DNA of 24,329 nucleotides from DASXTS01 sp036505275 (GTDB lineage Bacteria; Actinomycetota; Actinomycetes; Mycobacteriales; Pseudonocardiaceae), in contig DASXTS010000154.1 of the NCBI GenBank assembly GCA_036505275.1, forward strand, positions 1 to 24,329, read 5' to 3'. Numbering within the stretch: the first letter of the stretch is position 1; each line of letters starts with the position of its first letter. Shown here in pieces: positions 1-7,917 of the stretch. The notes under the pieces are model-generated. The model saw only the letters and a program-made list of their open reading frames with translations, ran no database searches and was not told the DNA's origin. The position numbers and the translations under genes were made by a program.

Positions 1-541
1 CGGCGCTGCGGATCTCCACGCTGCGTGGACCGGAGGGCACCATGGCGGCGGCCGGGGGCCCCGCGGCCGGCTCGGCGCCGCGCTCGACGCGAGCCAGCAC
101 CAGCGCCCCGGCGGCGGACGCGGAGAGCACCACAAGCCCCACCAGGACGACGATCAAGGCCACCAGTCGACGTTCCGACCACCGCCGACGCCCCGGCCTG
201 TCCACCCACGTCACCGGGGATTCCGCCGCGATCTGCGGTTCTACCGTGCGGCGCTGCTCCGGCTGCCGCCGCTGGCGGACCTCGTCCTCGACCTGCTCCC
301 ACCGCAGCCGCCACAGCGTCGGGTCGGCGCCGCAGGCCGTGACGTACGCCTCGACGGTCTCCCAGGTCGGCAGGTGGTCGCCGCCAGCGGCCTCGGACAG
401 GGCGGTGCGGGACTTGCCGGTCAGCCGCGCCATCTGCAGGTACTTGGGATTACCCGCCTGGGCCCGCAGCTTGCGCAGTTCGGCGGCGAACGCCTGCACC
501 GGCCCGGCCAGCGGGTCCAACGGTCTCTCCGGTCGCGGCAT
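1..541 (-). CDS. Membrane-anchored helix-turn-helix protein, C-terminus beyond window
   Basis: The reading frame runs from an ATG at 541 to the left edge without a stop, giving 180 visible residues. A GGGGGTG stretch a few bases upstream can serve as ribosome binding site. Residues 15-75 look like an XRE/Cro-type helix-turn-helix: an amphipathic FAAELRKLR helix, then SRTALSEAAGG and LPTWETVEAYVTACG, the usual pattern of actinobacterial XRE proteins. A basic stretch (RPGRRRWSERR, about 115-125) precedes one hydrophobic segment at about 126-150. This predicts a cytoplasmic DNA-binding head, one membrane pass and an extracytoplasmic C-terminal part that is mostly outside the window. The last visible residues (PRSVEIRSA) could begin a ricin-like or other repeat domain, but this is a guess. 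It is divergent from the SARP gene, and the 188-bp gap is the probable shared control region. Confidence 0.75.
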   Translation of the reverse strand, partial: MPRPERPLDPLAGPVQAFAAELRKLRAQAGNPKYLQMARLTGKSRTALSEAAGGDHLPTWETVEAYVTACGADPTLWRLRWEQVEDEVRQRRQPEQRRTVEPQIAAESPVTWVDRPGRRRWSERRLVALIVVLVGLVVLSASAAGALVLARVERGAEPAAGPPAAAMVPSGPRSVEIRSA

Positions 542-729
542 CGGCACACCCCCAACTGGCAAATAGATCGTCGCCGGTGGCCCGTTGTCCGTCGCCGGCG
601 GCGAACAACGTGGCACCGGAGTAGACAGCAACCATCTGGAACTCCAAAACCGCTGGCCGGGGGAGCGGGCCACATCTTGCTACGGCAACGTGCCCACTTG
701 GCAACGGTCTGTTACGGCGGGAGGAGCCT
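542..729. promoter_or_regulatory. Divergent intergenic region with repeated TGGCAA/GGCAACG motifs
   Basis: This is the spacer between the helix-turn-helix gene and the SARP gene. GGCAACG occurs at 684-690 and again at 700-706, a 16-bp period. The first copy sits inside a short palindrome, TTGC-TACG-GCAA. A further TGGCAA lies near 557-562, close to the start of the left gene. Such spaced repeats are candidate operators for one or both flanking DNA-binding proteins; SARPs bind direct repeats. I see no convincing -35/-10 pair. Confidence 0.3.
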
Positions 730-1494
730 TTGCCCCAACCATTGTGGTTCGGAATCCTCGGCCCGTTGCAGGTCCGCCGCAACGGCAGCGTGGTGCGCAT
801 CGGCTCGGCCCGCGAACGTGTGCTGCTCGCCGCGCTGCTGGTGCGCGCCCATCAGACGGTGACCGTCGACGAGCTGGTCGACCGGCTGTGGGGGCGGCGG
901 CCGCCGGTGCACCCGAAGGCGGCCCTGCACACCCTGATGACCCGCCTGCGGCAGCGGCTCGGCGAGCACGGCATGATCCACACCGAGCCGTGCGGGTACT
1001 CGATCACGCCGGAGCGGCTGGACCTGGTTCAGTTTCACGCCGGCGTGCAGGCCGCCGACGACGCCGCGTTGCGCGGTGACGCCGTCACCGAGGCCGAGCA
1101 GCTGCGCACCGTGCTGGCGATGTGGCGCGGCCCGGTGCTGGCCGACGTGCCGTCGGACTCGCTGCACCGGCAGTTCGTGCCGGTGCTCGTCGAGGAGCGG
1201 CTGGCGACGCTGCAACGGCGGATCGCGGTGGACATCTCCCTCGGGCGGTCCGATTCGCTGGTCGCCGAGCTGCGCGGGCTGACCGCTGAGCACCCGCTAC
1301 GGGAGCGGTTCTGGGCCCAGCTCATGCTCGCCCTGCACCACGCCGACCGGCAGGCCGAGGCGCTGGCCGCCTACGACTCGGTGCGCGGCCGGCTGGTCGA
1401 GGAGCTCGGCGTCGAGCCGGGCCGGGAGCTGCGGCGCATCCACGCCCATGTGCTCTCGATGACGTTCGAACGCCCGGAGCTGCGCACGGCGTGA
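730..1494 (+). CDS. SARP-family transcriptional regulator (winged helix + BTAD)
   Basis: A 254-residue protein that starts at TTG 730 behind a strong GGGAGGAG ribosome binding site. Residues 1-95 form an OmpR-like winged-helix DNA-binding domain (FGILGPLQVRRNG, then VDELVDRLWG and ALHTLMTRLRQRLG). Residues 100-245 are the bacterial transcriptional activator domain, with the signatures HPLRERFWAQLMLALHHADRQAEALAAY and EELGVEPGRELRRIHAHVL. The length is that of stand-alone SARPs such as ActII-4 or RedD. It lacks the NTPase and TPR parts of AfsR. SARPs activate secondary-metabolite genes by binding direct repeats near -35. No biosynthetic cluster follows here: the next gene is convergent and belongs to a signalling locus, so the target is unknown. 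Confidence 0.9.
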   Translation: MPQPLWFGILGPLQVRRNGSVVRIGSARERVLLAALLVRAHQTVTVDELVDRLWGRRPPVHPKAALHTLMTRLRQRLGEHGMIHTEPCGYSITPERLDLVQFHAGVQAADDAALRGDAVTEAEQLRTVLAMWRGPVLADVPSDSLHRQFVPVLVEERLATLQRRIAVDISLGRSDSLVAELRGLTAEHPLRERFWAQLMLALHHADRQAEALAAYDSVRGRLVEELGVEPGRELRRIHAHVLSMTFERPELRTA

Positions 1495-1555
1495 CCCGAG
1501 CCCGGCATCTCTTGCAGTGCCGAGTGCTGATCGGCGGAAGCAGTCTGTGCGCGGC

Positions 1556-2095
1556 CTAGCGGCGGACGCGGGTCTGGGCGAGCACGGCGGCGGCCTGCCG
1601 CGCGGCTGCCGGGTCCAAGGTGTCGGCCTCGAGCAGGGCCAGGGCCTCGTCGACCGCGAAGCGCAGCGCGTTGTACTCGGCGACCCGGGTGGTCAGCTCA
1701 TCGTGCATCCTCCAGAGGTCGACGAACACGGCCACCTTGGAGCGCAGCACCCAGGGGTCGAACGGCTTGGTGATGTAGTCGACGGCGCCGGCCTGATAGC
1801 CGCGGAAGGCCAGGTGTGCGTCGTAGTCGACGGCGGTCAGAAAGATGATCGGCACGTGCCGGGTGCGTTCGCGCTGCTTGATGTGCTCGGCGGTCTGGAA
1901 TCCGTCCATCCCTGGCATGTGCGCGTCCAGCAGGATCGCCGCGTAGTCGTCGGTCAGCAGCCGCTTGAGGGCGTCCTCGCCACTGGTCACCGATACCGTC
2001 TCGAGCGGAAGCCCCTGCAGGATCGCCTCGAGGGCGATCAGGTTCTCCCTGCGGTCGTCCACCGCGAGCACCTTGGCGATGCGGTCCGATCTCAC
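1556..2095 (-). CDS. osaB: Single-domain response regulator, OsaB-like
   Basis: A 179-residue protein with an N-terminal receiver domain: acidic pair D13-D14, phosphoacceptor D57 (ILLDAHMPGMDG), T87 (IIFLTAVD) and K110 (YITKPFD). The tail of about 50 residues (MHDELTTRVAEYNALRFAVDEALALL) is helical and has no DNA-binding domain, so output is probably by protein contact. The ATG overlaps the stop of the upstream hybrid kinase as ATGA (2092-2095), so the two are translationally coupled. The order kinase then receiver, with a divergent anti-sigma/PP2C gene, matches osaA-osaB/osaC of Streptomyces coelicolor, where OsaB is needed for osmoadaptation. The symbol rests on this architecture and gene order, not on an alignment. 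Confidence 0.85.
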   Translation of the reverse strand: MRSDRIAKVLAVDDRRENLIALEAILQGLPLETVSVTSGEDALKRLLTDDYAAILLDAHMPGMDGFQTAEHIKQRERTRHVPIIFLTAVDYDAHLAFRGYQAGAVDYITKPFDPWVLRSKVAVFVDLWRMHDELTTRVAEYNALRFAVDEALALLEADTLDPAAARQAAAVLAQTRVRR

Positions 2096-5000
2096 CCGCC
2101 AAGCTTTGCACCGCGTTGCGCGCGGGCTCGATCCACCCAGGAGGCCATCACGGACAGCAGTTCATCGAGATCGACCGGCTTGGTGATGTAGTCGCTGGCC
2201 CCGGCGGCGAGACTGGATTCCCGGTCGCCGGGCATGGCCTTGGCGGTGAGGAACACCACGGGCAGCGTCTCGCCCTGGGGCAGCGCGCGGATCAGCCGGG
2301 TGGCCTCGTTGCCGTCCAGGTCGGGCATCATCGCGTCCATCAGCACCACGTCCACCTCCGGGTGCTGGGCGAGGAGCCGGATGCCGTCCGCGCCGTTGTC
2401 CGCGTAGAGCACGGTCATGCCCTGCAGCTCGAGCGCGCTGGTCAGCGCGAACACGTTGCGCACGTCGTCGTCGACGATCAGCACGGTGACCCCGTCCAGG
2501 ATCACCGCCTCCCGCGGCGTCACCGGCTCGGGTACCTGCGGCCGCAGGATCGGGGTGAACCCGTTTGGCCGGTCGGCGGCGGTGCTGCCGTTGGGCACCG
2601 TCCGGGCGAAGAACCGCCCTTGTTGCGTCGCCTTCTCGGCGGTCAGCACGTCGGGTAGGAACAGCGTGAACGTCGACCCGGAGCCGAGCTCGGAGCAAAC
2701 CGTGATCGCACCGCCGAGCAGCCTGGCCAGCTCCTTGCTGATGGACAGGCCCAGCCCGGTACCGCCGTACTTGCGGCTGGTAGTGCCGTCCGCCTGCTGG
2801 AACGCCTCAAAGATCATGGCGAACTTCTCGTCCGAGATGCCGATGCCGGTGTCCTGCACGACGAACGCCACCACCTGGCGGGCCGAGTCGAGCGCCGCGA
2901 CGCCGTACTTGGCGCTCGGCGGCGCCGGCTGGATCCGCAGGCTGACGCTGCCGCGCCCGGTGAATTTCATCGCGTTGGAGAGCAGGTTGCGCAAGATCTG
3001 CTGGAGCCGCTGCCCGTCGGTGACAATCGTCGGGGCCACCTCGGGTGCCAGCTCCACCCGCAGCTCGAGGGAGCGGTCGTCGGCCTGCGGCCGGAAGGCC
3101 TGCTCGACATAGCCGCACACCTCGGCCAGCTGGACCGTGGCCGGCTCGATGTCCACCCGACCGGCCTCGATCTTGGACAGGTCCAGGATGTCGTCGATCA
3201 GTGCCAGCAGGTCGGACCCGGCGCTGTGGATGGTGTTGGCGAACTCGATCTGCTTCTCCGTGAGGTTGCTGTCCTGGTTGTCCGCCAAGAGCCGGGAGAG
3301 CAGCAGCAGCGAGTTCAGCGGGGTGCGCAGCTCGTGGCTCATGTTGGCCAGGAACTCGGACTTGTACTGGCTGGCCAGCGCGAGCTGCTGGGCCTTCTCC
3401 TCGACCCCGCGCCTGGCCGCGTCGATCTCCATGTTCTTGATCTCGATATTGCGGTTCTGCTTGAACAGCAGCTCGGCCTTCTCCTCGAGCTCCGCGTTCG
3501 TGCGCTGCAGCTCGGCGGACTGGTCCTGCAGCTCGGTGGCCAAGCGCTGGGACTGGGCGAGCAGCTCTTCGGTGCGGCGGTTCGCCTGGATGGTCTTGAT
3601 CGCGACGCCGATCGTGCCGACCAGCCGCTCCAGGAACATCAGGTGCAGCTCGGAGAACGCCGTGACGGATCCGAACTCGATCACGCCGAGGGCCTCGCCC
3701 TCGAACAGGATCGGCAGCACCACCACCGTTACCGGGCTGGCCGAGCCGACGCCGGAGCTGATCGGCAGATAGCCGGGCGGCACCTGGCGCACCAGCACCA
3801 CCTGCTTGGACGTGGCGGCCTGGCCGACCAGGCCGACCCCGGAGCGGAAGGTGGTTTGCTCGGTGTCCGGCAGCGCGTAGCCGGCGCAGAGCCGCCACTC
3901 GGTGGTCTCCGCACCGTCGTCGGTGCCCTGGTTCGAGGCCAGGAAGAACGCCCCGACCTGCGCATTGACCAGCGGCGTGACCTCGTTCATGATCATCCCG
4001 CAGACGTCGACCTGGTCCCGCTGGCCCTGCAGGAGGCCGCCGATGCGGGCCAGGTTGGAGTCCAGCCAGCCCTGCTCGGCGTTCTCCGTCGTCGTCTCGC
4101 GCAGCGTGACGATCATCTGGTTGATGTTGTCTTTGAGCTCGGCCACCTCGCCGCGGGCCTGCACCCTGATCTGCTGGGTGAGATCCCCGCTGGCCACCGA
4201 CGTGGAGACCGCGGAGATCGCCCGCAGCTGAGTGGTGAGGGTGGAGGCGAGCTGGTTGACGTTCTCGGTGAGGTTGCGCCATGTCCCGGACACGCCCTTG
4301 ACCTGGGCCTGGCCGCCGAGCTTGCCCTCGGTGCCGACCTCGCGGGCGACGCGGGTGACCTCGTCGGCGAAGGAGGAGAGCTGGTCGACCATCGTGTTCA
4401 CGGTCGACTTGAGTTCCAGGATCTCGCCGCGGGCGTCCACCGTGATCTTCTGCGACAGGTCGCCGCGGGCCACCGCGGTGGTGACCTGGGCGATGTTGCG
4501 GACCTGCGCGGTCAGGTTGCCGGCGAGCTGGTTGACGCTCTCGGTGAGATCCCGCCAGGTGCCGGCCACGCCCTGCACCTGGGCCTGGCCGCCGAGCTTT
4601 CCTTCCGTGCCGACCTCGCGGGCGACGCGGGTGACCTCGTCGGCGAAGGAGGACAGCTGGTCGACCATGGTGTTCACGGTCGACTTGAGCTCCAGGATCT
4701 CGCCGCGGGCGTCCACTGTGATCTTCTGCGACAGGTCGCCGCGGGCCACCGCGGTGGCCACCTGCGCGATGCCGCGCACCTGGTCGGTCAGGTTTGCCGC
4801 CATGAGGTTCACCGCGTCGGTGAGGTCCTTCCAGGTGCCTGCCACGTTCGGCACCTCGGCCTGGCCGCCGAGCCGGCCGTCGGTGCCGACCTCGCGGGCC
4901 ACCCTGGTGACCTCGTTGGCGAACAGGCGCAGCGTGTCGGTCAGCGAGTTGATGGTGTCGGCCAGCTCGGCCACCTCGCCGCGGGCGCTCACCGTGATCT

Positions 5001-5736
5001 TGCGGGACAGGTCGCCCTTGGCAATCGCGGTGGCCGCCGAGGAGATCGACCGCACCTGGTTGGTGAGGTTGCTCGCCATGGTGTTCACCGAGTCGGTGAG
5101 CGCCCGCCAGGTACCGGCCACCCCGCGGACGTCAGCCTGGCCACCGAGGGCGCCCTCGGCGCCTACCTCGCGGGCGACCCGGGTCACCTCGTCGGCGAAC
5201 GAGGAGAGCTGGTCGACCATGGTGTTGACGGTGCGGCCGATGCGCAGGAACTCGCCGCGCAGCGGCCGGCCCTCGATCTCCAGCGCCATGTGCTGGGACA
5301 GGTCGCCCTCGGCCACCGCCGCGATCACCCGGGCGATCTCCGCGGTGGGCCGGACCAGGTCGTCGATCAGCGAGTTGACCGCGTGCGCGCCCTCGGCCCA
5401 GGCGCCGTCGAAGGCCTCCTCGTCCAGGCGCTCGGCCATCCGGCCGTCCCGGCCGACCACCCGGCTGATCCGCAGCAGGTCGCGGTTGCGGCGCTCCTGC
5501 AGGCTGATCAGCTCGTTGAACTGGTCGACCACCTCGCCGGCCAGGCCGCTGCGGCGCGGCAGCCGGACGTCGAACCGGCCGCGCCTGGCCTGCCCCATGG
5601 CGTCGGCCAGCTCGCCGAGCAGCGAGTGGGCGGCCGCGTCGAGGTCGCCGGTCGCGCCGGCTTTGTCGGCTCTGTCTGTTGGCGTGGGGTCGGTCGGTCG
5701 GGCGGGCTGCACACTCATGCTGGGAGCCGGAGCCAT
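2092..5736 (-). CDS. osaA: Soluble poly-HAMP/GAF hybrid histidine kinase, OsaA-like
   Basis: A 1214-residue protein starting at ATG 5736 behind AAGGA. No transmembrane segment is visible, so it should be cytosolic. Residues 40-550 are a ladder of HAMP-like units, each marked by a GDL(S/T)xxI motif (GDLs at 144, 241, 333, 425 and 517, plus a weaker unit at 53); the last four are exactly 92 residues apart. A GAF domain follows (about 570-715), then a coiled coil (720-790). The HisKA has the phosphorylatable H801 in SHELRTPLNS. The HATPase has N box NLLSNAMKF (917-925), DTGIGI (962-967) and GTGLGLS (992-998). The C-terminal receiver has D1089-D1091, D1134, T1164 and K1186. Tandem HAMP ladders are also found in fungal group III (Nik1) osmosensing kinases. 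The gene is coupled to osaB and divergent from osaC. Confidence 0.92.
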   Translation of the reverse strand: MAPAPSMSVQPARPTDPTPTDRADKAGATGDLDAAAHSLLGELADAMGQARRGRFDVRLPRRSGLAGEVVDQFNELISLQERRNRDLLRISRVVGRDGRMAERLDEEAFDGAWAEGAHAVNSLIDDLVRPTAEIARVIAAVAEGDLSQHMALEIEGRPLRGEFLRIGRTVNTMVDQLSSFADEVTRVAREVGAEGALGGQADVRGVAGTWRALTDSVNTMASNLTNQVRSISSAATAIAKGDLSRKITVSARGEVAELADTINSLTDTLRLFANEVTRVAREVGTDGRLGGQAEVPNVAGTWKDLTDAVNLMAANLTDQVRGIAQVATAVARGDLSQKITVDARGEILELKSTVNTMVDQLSSFADEVTRVAREVGTEGKLGGQAQVQGVAGTWRDLTESVNQLAGNLTAQVRNIAQVTTAVARGDLSQKITVDARGEILELKSTVNTMVDQLSSFADEVTRVAREVGTEGKLGGQAQVKGVSGTWRNLTENVNQLASTLTTQLRAISAVSTSVASGDLTQQIRVQARGEVAELKDNINQMIVTLRETTTENAEQGWLDSNLARIGGLLQGQRDQVDVCGMIMNEVTPLVNAQVGAFFLASNQGTDDGAETTEWRLCAGYALPDTEQTTFRSGVGLVGQAATSKQVVLVRQVPPGYLPISSGVGSASPVTVVVLPILFEGEALGVIEFGSVTAFSELHLMFLERLVGTIGVAIKTIQANRRTEELLAQSQRLATELQDQSAELQRTNAELEEKAELLFKQNRNIEIKNMEIDAARRGVEEKAQQLALASQYKSEFLANMSHELRTPLNSLLLLSRLLADNQDSNLTEKQIEFANTIHSAGSDLLALIDDILDLSKIEAGRVDIEPATVQLAEVCGYVEQAFRPQADDRSLELRVELAPEVAPTIVTDGQRLQQILRNLLSNAMKFTGRGSVSLRIQPAPPSAKYGVAALDSARQVVAFVVQDTGIGISDEKFAMIFEAFQQADGTTSRKYGGTGLGLSISKELARLLGGAITVCSELGSGSTFTLFLPDVLTAEKATQQGRFFARTVPNGSTAADRPNGFTPILRPQVPEPVTPREAVILDGVTVLIVDDDVRNVFALTSALELQGMTVLYADNGADGIRLLAQHPEVDVVLMDAMMPDLDGNEATRLIRALPQGETLPVVFLTAKAMPGDRESSLAAGASDYITKPVDLDELLSVMASWVDRARAQRGAKLGG
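4070..5310 (-). repeat. Tandem 276-bp HAMP-coding repeats inside osaA
   Basis: The HAMP ladder is also visible as DNA repeats. The stretch around 4343-4479 (GCGGGCGACGCGGGTGACC onward) recurs almost base for base at 4619-4755, exactly 276 bp away, with more diverged copies near 4895 and 5171. Each unit encodes the series GDLSQKITV-ARGEI-ELK-TVN-MVDQLSSFADEVTRVAREVG. Near-identity of the two central units suggests recent duplication or gene conversion. Confidence 0.85.
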
Positions 5737-5871
5737 CTGACGCCGTCCTTACCACTGCTTCCGGGCGGCCGTACCGCCATCCGTGACCGTGCGTGCGGCG
5801 ATCGCGCCTGGAGGACTCTAATCCGTGGCCGGCCCGAGAGACCACGGGGACGAGCGGGCAGACTGCTCCAC
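5737..5871. promoter_or_regulatory. Divergent promoter region between osaA and osaC
   Basis: A 135-bp spacer that must hold the start signals of both divergent genes. The osaA ribosome binding site (AAGGA) is close to 5737-5755. A strong GGAGGA lies at 5810-5815, nine bases before a GTG at 5825, but that GTG is not in the osaC frame. I looked for a group-3 sigma promoter (GTTT, 14-16 nt, GGGTAC/T) and found none. Confidence 0.4.
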
Positions 5872-7917
5872 GTGTCCGTGCAGCTGGCGCGTCGGATGCG
5901 GCTGGCGCCCGATCCCCGCTCACCGGCGCAGGCCCGCCGGATGGTGCGCGCCGCCCTCGAGGAGGCCGGGCTGTCCGCGCTGGTGGACGTCGCGGTGCTG
6001 CTGGCCAGCGAGCTGTGCGACAACGCCGTGCTGCACGGCGGCACCGACTACGACGTCGAGCTCACCGTGAACGGAGACGGCACGCAGGTGACCGTGGCCG
6101 TTACGGACCGGGGTCCCGGCCCGCTGGAGCTGAACCTGGCCATGCCGCGGGTCGGGCGCGCGGCCAGTCACGGCCGCGGGCTGCTGCTCGTCGAGCAGCT
6201 GTCCGCCGCGTGGGGCACTCGGCACTTCGGCGGCGGGCACCACCAGACCTGGTTCACGCTGCAACCGGCGGGCGCCGCGCGCATCCCACCCGAGCAGCCG
6301 GCGGCCGAGCCGTCCTTGGCGCCGTCGGCTGCCCCGGAGGACTGGCCGCCCGCCCGGGCGGTCCGGTGGCTGCTGCACGTGCCCACCGGCCTGGCCGCGA
6401 AGCTCGAGCTGCGCGCCCTGGTCACCGAGCTGCTGCGGCGGTTGTGCGAGGTGCTCGACGCCGAGGGCGCCGAGGTGTCGGTTTACTACGGCGATGGGCG
6501 CGGCGCGCAGCAGCTCGCCAACCACGGCCGGCCGGTCGACCCGGAGCACAGCGCGCAGGTGCAGGCGCAGCTACCGCTTCCGGCGCCGCTGCACGGCGTG
6601 CTGCGGGTGCTGCCGGCGGACGGGTCCGGCACGGCGGCCGAACTGGCGGGGCTGACCGCGCAACGGATCGCGCTGGCCGTCGAGTCCGAGTGGCTGCGCG
6701 GCGCCGACCAGCGGCGCCGGTCCTGGATGACCTACCTGGCCGACACCAGCGAGCTGCTCGCCCAGTCGTTGGACGTGCAGATGACGGTGGCCATGGTGCC
6801 GCAGCTGCTGGTGCCGCGGCTCGGCCGGTGGTGCGCGGTGCACCTGGTGGACGATTACGGCCGGCTGCAGCTGGCCGCGATCACGCACGCCAACGAGGAC
6901 GCCATCCCCGCCCTGCGGGACGGCCTGGACCCCGCGCGGTCGGCGGGTGCCCGCGCGCAGCTCAACCCGCTGCTGCGCACGTCCGCGGGGCCGGTCGGGA
7001 TCAACGCACCGGCCGACGGCGTCGCGGTTGCGCTCACCGCCCGCGGGCAGCCGCTCGGCACGCTCACCGTCGGCCGGTTCTCCAACCGGCCGCACTCGCC
7101 GGAGGAGATCGTGCTGGTCTCCGACCTGGCGCGGCGGGCGTCGCTCGCCATCGACAACGCCAGGACCACCGAGATCCACGTGCAGACCTCGCAGGCCCTG
7201 CAGCAGGCGCTGCTGCCGCGGCAGCTGCCGGATGCCGACGGGGTCGACTTCGCCGCCGAGTACCTGCCGGTCAGCTCCGGGAGCGACGTCGGCGGCGACT
7301 TCTACGACGTGCTGGCCCTGGACGGCGGTCAATGGCTGGTCTCCATCGGGGACGTGTGCGGCAAGGGCGCGCGTGCGGCCGCCCGCACCGGGCTGGTGCG
7401 CGACGTGCTGCGCGTGCTGGTCAACGACGGCCGTTCCCCGCAGCGCGCCATCGAGCTGCTCAACGGCGTCATGATGGAGGCCGGCGACCCGCAGCAGTTC
7501 TGCACGCTGGCCACCGCCATGGTCAGCCGCGCCGCGCCGGGCCAGCCGCCCGGGCTCGCCGTCGAGCTGGTGCTCGCCGGCCACGAGCGGCCCGTGCTAC
7601 GCCGTGCCCACGGCGACGTCGAGCTGATCGGCCAGCCGGGCACCGCGGTCGGTCTGGTGGAGCAGATCACCCCGGCCTGCTCGCGGCACTGGCTGCGCCC
7701 AGGCGATGCCCTGGTGATCTATACCGACGGCGTCACGGAGCGGCGCCGTGGCGCCGAGCTGTTCGGCCAGCACCGGCTGCTCGATGCCGTTGCCGGCGCC
7801 GCCGACGGGTCGGCCGCCGCCGTGGTCGCCGCCGTGCGGTCGGCCGTCGAGGCGTTCTCGGCCGATCCCCGCCGGGACGACATCGCCATCCTCGTCGTCC
7901 GCGCCGCCCCTCGTTAG
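5872..7917 (+). CDS. osaC: Anti-sigma kinase/GAF/PP2C multidomain protein, OsaC-like
   Basis: From GTG 5872 the protein has 681 residues. Residues 10-130 are an RsbW-type HATPase: ASELCDNAVLHGG (N51), DRGPGPLELN, then SHGRGLLLVEQL. After a Pro/Ala-rich linker (about 135-160) comes a region of about 160-275 that may be a degenerate sensor, then a GAF-like domain (about 285-430). The SpoIIE/PP2C phosphatase domain has GGDFYDV (474-480), GDVCGKG (493-499), YTDGVTE (617-623) and DDIAIL (669-674), so the metal ligands are intact. In S. coelicolor, OsaC combines these activities to switch off SigB after osmotic stress. The position divergent from osaA agrees. No recognisable PAS domain is seen. The start is uncertain: 5872, GTG 5878 and ATG 5896 are in frame, none with a good ribosome binding site. 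Confidence 0.85.
   Translation: MSVQLARRMRLAPDPRSPAQARRMVRAALEEAGLSALVDVAVLLASELCDNAVLHGGTDYDVELTVNGDGTQVTVAVTDRGPGPLELNLAMPRVGRAASHGRGLLLVEQLSAAWGTRHFGGGHHQTWFTLQPAGAARIPPEQPAAEPSLAPSAAPEDWPPARAVRWLLHVPTGLAAKLELRALVTELLRRLCEVLDAEGAEVSVYYGDGRGAQQLANHGRPVDPEHSAQVQAQLPLPAPLHGVLRVLPADGSGTAAELAGLTAQRIALAVESEWLRGADQRRRSWMTYLADTSELLAQSLDVQMTVAMVPQLLVPRLGRWCAVHLVDDYGRLQLAAITHANEDAIPALRDGLDPARSAGARAQLNPLLRTSAGPVGINAPADGVAVALTARGQPLGTLTVGRFSNRPHSPEEIVLVSDLARRASLAIDNARTTEIHVQTSQALQQALLPRQLPDADGVDFAAEYLPVSSGSDVGGDFYDVLALDGGQWLVSIGDVCGKGARAAARTGLVRDVLRVLVNDGRSPQRAIELLNGVMMEAGDPQQFCTLATAMVSRAAPGQPPGLAVELVLAGHERPVLRRAHGDVELIGQPGTAVGLVEQITPACSRHWLRPGDALVIYTDGVTERRRGAELFGQHRLLDAVAGAADGSAAAVVAAVRSAVEAFSADPRRDDIAILVVRAAPR

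Noticed and set aside
1503..1522. CGGCA/TGCCG hairpin between the SARP and osaB stops as a bidirectional terminator
   Set aside because: Only five base pairs with a ten-base loop and no T-tract; too weak to annotate.
4232..5740. 502-codon plus-strand ORF opposite osaA
   Set aside because: Low-complexity Ser/Arg/Thr-rich shadow of the repeat region with no family motif.
3226..5871. Very long plus-strand open frame (continuing upstream of osaC) antisense to osaA
   Set aside because: It is the mirror of the codon bias of osaA in GC-rich DNA. Its translation (LGEVAPCPGHALDLG repeats) only echoes the HAMP repeats. The real gene in this frame starts at about 5872.
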